The notes under the pieces are model-generated. The model saw only the letters and a list, made by a program, of their open reading frames with translations, searched no databases and was not told the DNA's origin. A stretch of 8,360 nt of DNA, from NCBI GenBank assembly GCA_964412395.1, contig CAYPOY010000232.1:1-8360 (forward strand), in the 5' to 3' direction. The position numbers were made by a program, and so were the translations under genes. The stretch is from CAYPOY01 sp964412395. GTDB lineage: Bacteria > Chloroflexota > Anaerolineae > B4-G1. How positions within the stretch are numbered: position 1 is the stretch's first letter; every line of letters starts with the position of its first letter. This document shows positions 1 to 6,888 of this stretch, piece by piece.

Positions 1-3000
1 CTAGCATCTCCAGGCTGCGGCGGTAGTGCTCCAGCGCCGCGTCGTAGTCGCCCCGCAATTGGTGCACCATCCCAATCTGGTGCAGGCTCTGCGCCACCCC
101 CGCCCGGTCGCCCAGTTGCTCCTTTATCTCCAGGCTGCGGCGGTAGTGCTCCAGCGCCGCGTCGTAGTCGCCCCGATCCTGGTGCACCATCCCAATAGCG
201 TGCAGCACGGTAGCAATCTGCTGCCGGTCACCTATGGCTTCTGCTTCTTGCAGGCTGCGCTGGTAATAGTCGAGCGCCTTGTCGTAGTCGCCGCGCTGCT
301 GAAGGACAATGCCGATGGCGTTGAGGGTTCTCGCCATCCCTGCCCGGTCGCCCAGTTGCTCCAGCATCTCCAGGCTGCGGCGGTAGTGCTCCAGCGCCGC
401 GTCGTAGTCGCCCCGCGACTGGGCCAGCACCCCCTGCTGGTGCAACACGGCGGCCATTTCTCTCCGGTACTCCGGGGCCGCCAGTGCCTGCTCCGCCTCG
501 GTGTACAGCGCCTCCGCCTCCGCCTTCTCCCCCAGGTTGTCCAGCGTCACCGCCAGGTTGTGCGCCCACACCGCCGTGGCCCGCTCGTCTCCCTCGGCGC
601 GGGCCGCCGCCAGCGCCAGCCGCTCGTACTGCACCAGGTCGCGCCAGTACCCGGCGGTGGTCAGGAAGGGATCCACCGCGTCCACCAGTTCCTGCGCCAG
701 CCGGTGCTCCCCCGCCTCCGCCGCCCACTCGATCACCGCGCCGACATTAGCCCGCTCCATCTCCAGCGCGGCGCGGGCTGTTCGCACGCCGGCCATCACG
801 GACTGTTCGATCGCCTCCGGCGACAACTCGCCCCTCGCGGCCAATTGCGCCAGCGCTCCGGCCGGCAGCTCCTCCCCCGCCGCCAGCAGTTGCGGCAACT
901 CCCGCAGCGCCTGGGTCATCCTCGCCGTATCCAGCCATCCCCGCCAGGAGCGGGCGTAGTCGCGGAAGAAGCGGGCCACGCGCAGCGCCCACGCCCCCGC
1001 CTCGGGCCGTGCCGCCAGCAGCCGCGCCGCCTGGGCCCGGGCCGGTGGCTCGGGCACCAGCACGTCCTCCCCGTCCCAGGCCTGCCCCTCCAGCGCCAGG
1101 CTCAGGTCGCGCAGCCGGCCCATCGCGCCGCCTATGCGCCCGTCCTTCCACGCCAGCGCCGCCGCCAGTGCGTCGCGGCGGGCGTGGGTGGCGAAGAGGG
1201 CCAGCACCGCGAAAAGCGCCTTCCCATCCGCCCCGGCCCGCGCCAGCGACTCATCGTACAGGTAGCGGAAGAAGGCTTCGTCGTCGGGCGCACGCTCTCG
1301 CCCGGTCAGCAGCCGCGCCAGCGCTCCCTTCACGTCCCGCTCCTCCAGGTCGGCGATGTGGGCGATGACCAGCCGCACCGCCAGGGGGTGGCCGGCGGTG
1401 CCCTGCACCAGGTTTTGCAGCGCCCGCGAACCCAGGTCAATCCGCCAATGGGCGGCGTAAGCGCGGGCCAGGAGACCAGCGTCGAGGGGAAGCAGCGGGG
1501 CCAGCGGCAGCCGCTCCTCGTTGACGTTCAGCGCGTTCCGGCTGGTGCACAACGCCCGGGCCTGGCGGGGCAGGTCGGCCAGCAGCCCCGCCGTGGCCGG
1601 GGCCAGCCGGTAGTCGCCGTCACGCTGCCTGACGTTTGACGTTTGACGCCTGACGTTTGACGTCTGACGCCTGACGCCTGACGTTGTGGCCGGGGCCAGC
1701 CGGTAGGCGCCGTCGCGCCGCTCCAGGGAGCTCTTCAGAAAGAGGCTCTCCAGGTTGTCCAGCACCAGCAGCGTGCGCGGGCCACGGGCCAGGTCGCCCA
1801 CGATCCACGCCACCAACCCCTCCTCCTCCAGCCGGCCAGCCTCCTCCCGGGCCAGCCCCAGCCCGCAGGCCAGGCCGGCCAGGAACTCCCGCTCGTCGGG
1901 GGCCAGGCGGTGGGCCACCGCCGCGGCGACGTGCTCGGGCAGCTCGCCCGGTGGCAGGGTCGGGCGGGCCGCGGCCCACACCGCCCGTCCGCCGGGACCC
2001 AGGCGCGGGAGCAGGCGGGGCGTCACGGCCAGCGCCAGGGCCGTCTTGCCCACACCGCCGCTGCCCAGCAGGCACAGGACGCGGGGCCGGTCGTCGTGAA
2101 CCCAGTCTAACGTCTGGAGAATCTCCACCTGCTCGGCCCGCCGCCCGACGAAGCGGCCCGGCGGCTGTGGGAATCCGAGGGAACGCGGGCGGGGGTCTTC
2201 GGGCTCGAATGTCCCACGGGAACCCTGGGTCAAAGGGACGGTGGCCCATTCCACAGGCGCGGCGACGTACAGGGCGGGGATGGCCCAGGACCAGGGGGCC
2301 ACGCCCGGCCCGCCCGCCTCATCGCTCAGGCGACGGCGGGCCAGCGCCAGCGCCTCGTTCACGGAACGGCCCCGGGCCAGGTCACGGTAGAGGGCCGCGG
2401 TGAAACGCCGCCCGGCCTCGACCAGCATGGGAGCCTGCATCGCCAGCGCCAGCGGGACGCCAGCCTCCAGCAGCACGCGGGCGACGCTGGGCACGCGCTC
2501 CGGGTCGTCGCCGGGACCGTGGGGTGGGAGCAGTTCGGCGCCGGTGAGGCAGGAGTGGAGCACGGCCAGCCGCAGCCCGGCGCGGCGGATGGGGGCGCGC
2601 AGCCGGCCGGCGGCGACCTCCACGCCGCGCCCCACCCCGTCCTCCAGCAGCACGCGGCCCACCCCGCCATGGGCGTTCAGGTGCAGGACGGCGGTGGGGT
2701 CGCCCAGCGCGTCGTCGAGGGCGGGGAGCGTGGCGTGGGGCAGTAATCTCGCGTGGACAGCGCGGCCCAGGTCGCCCAGCGCATCCCGCAGCGCCCGCCA
2801 CTCCCCCTCGACCTCCAGGATGCCGGGCTGGGCGGGGTGGTCGGGACGCAGGTGCGGGTCGGGGGCCAGCAGCGGGGAGGCGACGGCGACGAGAACGTCG
2901 AGGGAGGGGGCCGCGGGGGGCGGAGGGCCGGTCACGACCTGTCCGGCGCGGCGGAGGACGCCGCGCCCGTGGGCCAGCCAGCCGGTCTCGTCGTACAACA

Positions 3001-3382
3001 GTTCCCAGGGCAGGTCGGCCAGTTCTCCCTCGACGGCAATGACCAGGGGGCCTGCGGCCTCCTCTTCCTCATAAGCGGCGTGGCGGCCGGAGCCGGGCGG
3101 GAAGAGAGCAGCGAAGAGGTCGGCGCCGAGGATGGCCAACGCGGCCTCGTCCCAGCGGGCACAGGCAGCCTCATAGTCCCCCACCGTGACGGCGCTGCAG
3201 GCGGCGCGCAGGTCGGCGGCACGGGCGGGCAGGTCGCCGAGCGCATCGCCCGCGTCCCAGGGGAAGTCACGGCCCTCGAGGGTCAGGCGGCCAGGGGTGA
3301 GGGTGAGTTCCAGGGCAACCTCCGCGTGGGCAGTGAGCAGGCCAGGGATTATTCCTCCAACGGCTGGCGGCGGCGCAGCCAC
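1..3382 (-). CDS. CHAT protease - NB-ARC/STAND ATPase - TPR protein (partial, C-terminus outside window)
   Basis: One minus-strand frame is open from about 3382 to the left edge, at least 1127 residues; I translated it by hand without meeting a stop. Residue numbers assume the GTG at 3380-3382. Residues 1-190 are a CHAT-type N-terminal part. The caspase-like CHAT core follows: VLHLNAHGG (His238) and LAVLHSCLTG (Cys278) supply the expected His/Cys pair. A linker ending in GRFVGRRAEQ leads to an NB-ARC-type ATPase with P-loop GSGGVGKT (Lys446), Walker B LLVLDN (Asp542), a sensor-like ALCTSRNAL and GHPLAVRL, then a winged-helix-like region. The C-terminal part is 40-residue TPR repeats with GDYDAALEHYRRSLE cores. 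Known families suggest that the TPRs sense, the ATPase switches and the CHAT protease cuts a target. The start is uncertain. The GTG overlaps the upstream gene by 34 bases and has no good ribosome site. GGAGGA at 3353-3358 instead sits 12 bases before an in-frame CTG at 3338-3340. Last gene seen of a three-gene operon. Confidence 0.9.
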   Translation of the reverse strand, partial: MAAPPPAVGGIIPGLLTAHAEVALELTLTPGRLTLEGRDFPWDAGDALGDLPARAADLRAACSAVTVGDYEAACARWDEAALAILGADLFAALFPPGSGRHAAYEEEEAAGPLVIAVEGELADLPWELLYDETGWLAHGRGVLRRAGQVVTGPPPPAAPSLDVLVAVASPLLAPDPHLRPDHPAQPGILEVEGEWRALRDALGDLGRAVHARLLPHATLPALDDALGDPTAVLHLNAHGGVGRVLLEDGVGRGVEVAAGRLRAPIRRAGLRLAVLHSCLTGAELLPPHGPGDDPERVPSVARVLLEAGVPLALAMQAPMLVEAGRRFTAALYRDLARGRSVNEALALARRRLSDEAGGPGVAPWSWAIPALYVAAPVEWATVPLTQGSRGTFEPEDPRPRSLGFPQPPGRFVGRRAEQVEILQTLDWVHDDRPRVLCLLGSGGVGKTALALAVTPRLLPRLGPGGRAVWAAARPTLPPGELPEHVAAAVAHRLAPDEREFLAGLACGLGLAREEAGRLEEEGLVAWIVGDLARGPRTLLVLDNLESLFLKSSLERRDGAYRLAPATTSGVRRQTSNVRRQTSNVRQRDGDYRLAPATAGLLADLPRQARALCTSRNALNVNEERLPLAPLLPLDAGLLARAYAAHWRIDLGSRALQNLVQGTAGHPLAVRLVIAHIADLEERDVKGALARLLTGRERAPDDEAFFRYLYDESLARAGADGKALFAVLALFATHARRDALAAALAWKDGRIGGAMGRLRDLSLALEGQAWDGEDVLVPEPPARAQAARLLAARPEAGAWALRVARFFRDYARSWRGWLDTARMTQALRELPQLLAAGEELPAGALAQLAARGELSPEAIEQSVMAGVRTARAALEMERANVGAVIEWAAEAGEHRLAQELVDAVDPFLTTAGYWRDLVQYERLALAAARAEGDERATAVWAHNLAVTLDNLGEKAEAEALYTEAEQALAAPEYRREMAAVLHQQGVLAQSRGDYDAALEHYRRSLEMLEQLGDRAGMARTLNAIGIVLQQRGDYDKALDYYQRSLQEAEAIGDRQQIATVLHAIGMVHQDRGDYDAALEHYRRSLEIKEQLGDRAGVAQSLHQIGMVHQLRGDYDAALEHYRRSLEML
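2..601 (-). repeat. Tandem 120-base units encoding TPR repeats
   Basis: Five successive 120-base units (2-121, 122-241, 242-361, 362-481, 482-601) each encode one 40-residue TPR of the CHAT protein. The spacing matches the long TPR type seen in kinesin-light-chain-like and STAND proteins. A 50-base core is identical, synonymous positions included, at 6-55, 126-175 and 366-415. The third unit (242-361) has diverged and the fifth is ancestral-looking. The array continues beyond the left edge. Confidence 0.9.
1593..1718 (-). repeat. Heptanucleotide minisatellite flanked by a 33-base direct repeat, in frame inside the ATPase domain
   Basis: Plus-strand positions 1631-1686 are eight 7-base units of the form GACGYYT (GACGTTT, GACGCCT, GACGTCT), the last one imperfect. 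They are flanked by direct repeats at 1593-1625 and 1686-1718 that differ at two positions. The repeat copies lie 93 bases apart, 31 codons, so the frame is kept. The protein gains a basic, low-complexity stretch (roughly residues 560-590, with RRQTSNV repeated) between two copies of YRLAPAT. It sits between the Walker B motif and the sensor-like ALCTSRNAL. Seven bases is not a multiple of three, so three units (21 bases) make one 7-residue protein period. Confidence 0.88.
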
Positions 3383-3999
3383 TCCCGGATGGTGGGACGG
3401 GGCACGACGTCGAGCGCCACCATCGCCACGGCTACCCCCCGGTCTCGCTCGTTGGCGATGGCCAATGCTTGCTCCAACGCCTGCTGGTAGTGCGTCTGCA
3501 TCGCCACGTCGCCCAGCGCGTTGATGCGCCACCGCACCTGGTGGCCCAGCGCGTCCGCGCCGTGCTTCTGGGCCAGCCTCACGGCGATCTCTGCGCGCTC
3601 GTTGGCCTGGCGGGTGTCGGCGTCCTCACGGGCCAGGCGCAGGAGTTGGTCGTAGAGATCGGCCAGGACGTGCAACGCGCTTTCCTTGAACTCGGCGTCG
3701 GGCGTCTCGACGCCACTGATGAACGTGAGCGGGCTGCGCAGAAGAGTGGGGAAGGTCAGGCCGACGATGGCCGCTGTAACCAGGTCGTTGCTCACGCCAA
3801 AGAACCATTTGACTGCCGCGTAGGTGAGCAGGCCGGTGACGGCGTTGATGGCCAGGATAGCCCAGCCGGCACCACTGTGCAGCACAAAACCGACGCGCCG
3901 GCCAAAGGTACGCAGCACCTCGACCAGCGCGGGAATCAGGGCCAGCAGCGCCGCCAGCAGATAAGGGGCCAGAGCGGTGAAAACCTGTGATGTGGACAT
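3349..3999 (-). CDS. Three-helix membrane protein with helical cytoplasmic domain, unknown family
   Basis: This is a 216-residue protein of no family I recognise. Three hydrophobic segments can be read at about residues 7-29 (PYLLAALLALIPALVEV), 45-67 (WAILAINAVTGLLTYAAV) and 72-94. The rest, about residues 100-216, is polar and mostly helical, rich in Ala, Arg, Glu and Gln. It has no visible catalytic motif and ends in a basic segment (RPTIREWLRRRQ). The ATG at 3997-3999 is preceded by AGGTG at 4005-4009, which overlaps the stop codon of the winged-helix gene 8 bases upstream. Translational coupling is therefore likely. Its stop lies inside the possible start region of the CHAT gene. By position it could be the membrane anchor, adaptor or membrane-acting effector of the CHAT/STAND protein; that role is inferred from context only. 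Confidence 0.85.
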   Translation of the reverse strand: MSTSQVFTALAPYLLAALLALIPALVEVLRTFGRRVGFVLHSGAGWAILAINAVTGLLTYAAVKWFFGVSNDLVTAAIVGLTFPTLLRSPLTFISGVETPDAEFKESALHVLADLYDQLLRLAREDADTRQANERAEIAVRLAQKHGADALGHQVRWRINALGDVAMQTHYQQALEQALAIANERDRGVAVAMVALDVVPRPTIREWLRRRQPLEE

Positions 4000-4007
4000 G
4001 CGGGCAC

Positions 4008-4298
4008 CTACTCGTCCACACGGCGGCGCGCGCGGCCGGGCTGGCTGCCAACTTTGACCTGGGCAGCGTACTGCTTCCCTTCCGCTGTGAGCAGGTAGAT
4101 ATTGGGCTCGTAGTCGCCCTTACGACGGCGCACCTTCAGCAGCCCGGACTGGTGCAACCGCTCCAGTTCGGGCCGCACTTCGTCGGGCTGGCGCAACGTC
4201 TTGACCGCCACTTCAATAGCGGTCGCTGCGCCCAACTCCAGTACCTGCCCCAGCAACTCCTGATCCTTGGCGTTCAGTCGTAAAATCCTTTCACCCAT
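4008..4298 (-). CDS. Small winged helix-turn-helix protein
   Basis: This 96-residue protein has the outline of a winged helix-turn-helix domain. Helix one is at about 11-22, helix two at 26-33, and a recognition helix at 38-50 (DEVRPELERLHQSG). A two-strand wing follows (LLKVRRRKGDYEPNIYLLT), ending in TAEGKQYA, as in MarR- and PadR-like folds. The tail (residues 81-96) is basic (GRARRRVDE) and lacks a clear fold. The ATG at 4296-4298 has a strong ribosome site, GGAGGTGAG at 4301-4309, six bases upstream when measured from GGAGG. It is the first gene of the minus-strand operon, about 20 bases from the predicted transcription start. It may be an autoregulator of the cassette or an adaptor using the winged helix for protein contacts; the sequence does not decide. 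Confidence 0.85.
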   Translation of the reverse strand: MGERILRLNAKDQELLGQVLELGAATAIEVAVKTLRQPDEVRPELERLHQSGLLKVRRRKGDYEPNIYLLTAEGKQYAAQVKVGSQPGRARRRVDE

Positions 4299-4324
4299 CG
4301 CTCACCTCCATCCATGTGCCTTCT

Positions 4325-4353
4325 ATTGTACCACAAAGTCAATCTATCTTCAA
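4325..4353 (-). promoter_or_regulatory. Predicted housekeeping-sigma promoter of the winged-helix/membrane/CHAT operon
   Basis: Read on the minus strand, TTGAAG (4348-4353) and TACAAT (4325-4330) are separated by exactly 17 bases, close to the sigma-70 consensus. Transcription would begin near 4318 and give a leader of about 20 bases that contains the GGAGGTGAG ribosome site. No other promoter is evident between the three genes, which fits one transcript. Confidence 0.72.
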
Positions 4354-4363
4354 CTGGCCACTG

Positions 4364-4470
4364 CCGATGATTGAAATCACCGGCTGATACCACGAAGTGC
4401 GTTGAAAACGCACTGGCGTAACCTGTTTCCAACAGGTTTTGAGTATCAGCGGGGCGTTTCAACGCTCCGC
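4364..4470. repeat. Clustered hairpin element, REP-like, between divergent promoters
   Basis: Four stem-loops follow each other. H1 is CCGATGAT/ATCACCGG (4364-4371, 4376-4383; one mismatch, G-T on the minus strand). H2 is AGTGCGTT/AACGCACT (4396-4403, 4407-4414; perfect). H3 is AACCTGTT/AACAGGTT (4420-4427, 4431-4438; perfect). H4 is GCGGGGCGT/ACGCTCCGC (4449-4457, 4462-4470; one G-T). H2 and H3 are enclosed by a perfect 8-base outer stem, GCTGATAC (4383-4390) with GTATCAGC (4443-4450), giving a three-way junction. Loops recur as GAA or TTC variants. The element may extend to about 4545, which is purine/pyrimidine-biased and contains a weaker stem. It resembles dispersed palindromic repeat clusters of bacterial genomes. 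An RNA role is possible but unproven. Confidence 0.72.
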
Positions 4471-4560
4471 TTCTTCGCTTCTTCCGCGCCGCTTCTGCGC
4501 CACCATAGCCTGTGGGAGGGTTCGCCCCCAAATTGAAACGCACCCGGCGAAAAACCAAAT

Positions 4561-4589
4561 TTGACTTTATTGCGCTGTCTGGGTAGAAT
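4561..4589 (+). promoter_or_regulatory. Predicted housekeeping-sigma promoter of hppA
   Basis: TTGACT (4561-4566) and TAGAAT (4584-4589) are separated by exactly 17 bases, a near-consensus sigma-70 promoter. Transcription would start near 4596 and leave a leader of about 70 bases before the hppA ATG. The leader holds GGAGGGG at 4634-4640 and AGGAGA at 4645-4650; the latter is 15 bases before the ATG, longer than usual. Confidence 0.75.
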
Positions 4590-4665
4590 GTCTATCTGCG
4601 TGCATCATTTAACTCACCCCTTCTCGCTTCACCGGAGGGGACAGAGGAGATAACCAAAAAACATA

Positions 4666-6792
4666 ATGGACCTGACACAACTTGTTAACATCTCCGTTCC
4701 TCTGACCACCAGCTTCGCCCTGGCTGTGATCGTGTTTCTGTACCTATGGCTGCGGAAACAGGAGGCGGGTACGGAGCGGATGCAGGAAATCTCGCGCTTC
4801 ATTCGCATTGGGGCGAATACGTTCCTCCGCCGGGAGTTTCTCACCATCGTCCCCTTCGTGGCGATACTGGCCCTGCTGTTGCTCGTGATCATGCCGGAGG
4901 GGAACTGGCAGATCGCGCTGGGCTTTGTCGTCGGCGCGGCTCTATCCATGCTGGCCGTTTATACGGGAATGAACGCGGCAGTGCGGGCCAACGTGCGCAC
5001 CACCGCTGCAGCTCGCTCTTCGGCCGCCCGGGCGTTGCTGATCGCCTTCCGCGGCGGGGGGGTCATGGGGCTCTCCATCGTGGCGCTGAATTTGCTGGGC
5101 ATCTTCGCGCTGTCGCTTCTCTTTGGCGTGTCACCGGCCCACCCGGAGAACGTGCACCTGCTGGTCGGCTTTGGTTTCGGGGCCAGTTTCTCCGCCCTGT
5201 TCGCCCAGTTGGGCGGCGGCATCTTTACCAAAGGGGCAGACATCGCAGCCGACCTGGTGGGAAAGATAGAGCAGGGCATCCCGGAGGATGACCCGCGCAA
5301 CGCCGCCGTCATCGCCGACCAGGTCGGCGACAACGTGGGGGATGTGGCTGGTCGTGGGGCGGACCTCTTTGAGTCCGGTTCCGACAACCTGATCGGCACG
5401 ATGATCGTGGGCCTGACTTTTATCCCCACCTACGGTTGGGCAGTGGTACTCTTCCCCTTGCTCAGCCGGGCCATCGGCGCCATCGGTGCCGTGCTAGGGG
5501 TGCTGGCGGTGCGTGGCACGGAGAAGCACAACCCCATCGTCTCCATGAACATCGGCTTCCTGGTGACTGCCCTGTTCTCCATTGCTTCTTTCTATCTCCT
5601 GGGCGTCTACGTGATGCACGACATCCGACTGTTTTACTGTCTCACGCTCGGGTTGATCACTGCCATCCTGGTCTCGCTCGTGGTGCAGTTCTACACCGGC
5701 ATCACCCAGAGACCGGTTAAAGAGATCGCCAAGGGGGGCATGAGCGGCGTGGCCATCAACCTGATCTATGGATTTGCCTGGGGGATGGAGAGCGCGGTCT
5801 TTACGCTGATCCTGGTGGCCGTGGTGAACGTGATCGCGTTCTACATCATGGGCGGCGGTCTACCCGGCATCCTGGGTGTCACGGCGGCCACGCTGGGTAT
5901 TACCGAGATGAAAGGGGTCATCATGGCAGCCGATGCCTTCGGTCCTATCGCCGACAACGCCAGCGGCATCGCCAAGATGGCCGGGTTAGGATCGGAGGTG
6001 CGTCGCACCGGGGACGTGCTGGACGCGGCCGGCAACATCTCTAAGGCCATCACCAAGGGCTACGGCATGTCCTGCGCACTGATGACCAGTGTCGTCATCC
6101 TCTTCGCCTATCTTCTCAGCGCTGCTGAGTTAATTGGGGCAGGCAGTGACAGCCTGGCCAGTTTTGTCACCTTCGGCGGCGCCGACCCGGAAGGGGCCGC
6201 CCTCCAGATTGTGCGTGGTCTCAACCTGGCCCACCCACTGAACCTTGCCGCGCTGATGATCGGCTCCACCATCCCCTTCCTGTTCTCCTCCCAGGCGATG
6301 AAGGCAGTGGGCAGGACGGCCTTTCGCATGGTGGGCGAGGTGCGCCGGCAGTTCCGCGAGATCCCTGGTATTCTTACCGGCCGGGCGGTCCCCGAATATG
6401 GCGTTTGCGTGGACCTGGGAACGCGCCACGCGCTGCGGGAGATGATCGCACCGACGCTGACCGGCGTGGCCTTCCCCATCGCTGTCGGCTTCCTGATGGG
6501 GCCGTGGGCGCTGGTCTTCTACCTGATCGGGGTAAAGATCATCGGCGCGACGTTGGCAATCTTTATGTTCAACGCCGGTGGCGCGTGGGATAACGCCAAG
6601 AAGTACGTCGAGGAAGGCCACTTCGGCGGCAAGGGGTCGGAGCCCCACCGGGCCGGGGTCATCGGCGACACGCTGGGCGACCCCCTCAAGGACACTGCCG
6701 GGCCGTCATTGCACATTCTCATCAAGTTGCAGAACATCCTTAGCATCACGCTCCTCCCGCTCTTTTACACCTATGGGTTGAGATGGCACTAG
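4666..6792 (+). CDS. hppA: Membrane-bound proton-translocating pyrophosphatase, K+-independent type
   Basis: The 708-residue, many-helix membrane protein matches the M-PPase family (usually about 650-780 residues, 16 helices), which splits cytoplasmic pyrophosphate to pump H+ or Na+. The substrate site is intact: Asp192, Asp196, Lys200, Glu207, Asp218, Asp222 and Asp226 lie in the DLVGKIEQGIPEDDPRN and VIADQVGDNVGD blocks. Asp430 lies in IADNASG, Asp642 and Lys645 in WDNAKK, and Asp668, Asp672, Lys675 and Asp676 in GDTLGDPLKDTAGP. Lys460 and Thr463 (GNISKAITKG) replace the Ala/Gly pair of K+-dependent enzymes, so it should be K+-independent, a group known as H+ pumps. Oddities: the helix-six gate reads DLFESGSD, with both Glu236 and Asp240 acidic, and the usual AEM after the DNAGG block is AKM (Lys437). 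The gene has its own promoter and no co-directional partner close by. It probably salvages biosynthetic pyrophosphate energy. Confidence 0.96.
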   Translation: MDLTQLVNISVPLTTSFALAVIVFLYLWLRKQEAGTERMQEISRFIRIGANTFLRREFLTIVPFVAILALLLLVIMPEGNWQIALGFVVGAALSMLAVYTGMNAAVRANVRTTAAARSSAARALLIAFRGGGVMGLSIVALNLLGIFALSLLFGVSPAHPENVHLLVGFGFGASFSALFAQLGGGIFTKGADIAADLVGKIEQGIPEDDPRNAAVIADQVGDNVGDVAGRGADLFESGSDNLIGTMIVGLTFIPTYGWAVVLFPLLSRAIGAIGAVLGVLAVRGTEKHNPIVSMNIGFLVTALFSIASFYLLGVYVMHDIRLFYCLTLGLITAILVSLVVQFYTGITQRPVKEIAKGGMSGVAINLIYGFAWGMESAVFTLILVAVVNVIAFYIMGGGLPGILGVTAATLGITEMKGVIMAADAFGPIADNASGIAKMAGLGSEVRRTGDVLDAAGNISKAITKGYGMSCALMTSVVILFAYLLSAAELIGAGSDSLASFVTFGGADPEGAALQIVRGLNLAHPLNLAALMIGSTIPFLFSSQAMKAVGRTAFRMVGEVRRQFREIPGILTGRAVPEYGVCVDLGTRHALREMIAPTLTGVAFPIAVGFLMGPWALVFYLIGVKIIGATLAIFMFNAGGAWDNAKKYVEEGHFGGKGSEPHRAGVIGDTLGDPLKDTAGPSLHILIKLQNILSITLLPLFYTYGLRWH

Positions 6793-6831
6793 AAGCCTAT
6801 CCGAAAAATCGCCTCGTTCTCGTCCTCGTTT

Positions 6832-6888
6832 GCCGAAGGTCTCTGACCGAGGCGCAAAGGGCTTGGTCGGGAGACCTTCGCCCATCAG
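6832..6888. repeat. Hairpin repeat A downstream of hppA (F and R elements; possible terminator)
   Basis: Element F (6832-6861) and element R (6859-6888) are inverted complements. CGAAGGTCTC (6834-6843) pairs perfectly with GAGACCTTCG (6871-6880), and GACC with GGTC inside it. The stem totals about 17 pairs around a loop at 6852-6861. It begins 39 bases after the hppA stop and could end or stabilise that transcript. No T-run follows, so it is not a classical intrinsic terminator. Both elements recur at 7143-7234. Confidence 0.8.

Noticed and set aside
26..1639. A 537-codon open frame on the plus strand
   Set aside because: It is antisense to the TPR and ATPase parts of the CHAT protein. The minus frame gives clear TPR, P-loop and Walker B motifs and is open far longer; the plus frame is a by-product of high-GC codon use and of the repeats.
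1621..1690. Heptamer array considered as a CRISPR array
   Set aside because: Units are only 7 bases and directly adjacent, without spacers, and the array is in frame inside a coding region.
4364..4470. Hairpin cluster considered as a tRNA or riboswitch
   Set aside because: The arms and loops do not match a tRNA cloverleaf (3-base loops, no T-loop or CCA context). The element lies upstream of both predicted transcription starts, so it is not part of either leader.
4274..4558. A 94-codon minus-strand frame upstream of the winged-helix gene
   Set aside because: It runs through the hairpin cluster, across the operon promoter and over the strong ribosome site of the winged-helix gene. Its peptide reads out the palindromes and has no domain character.
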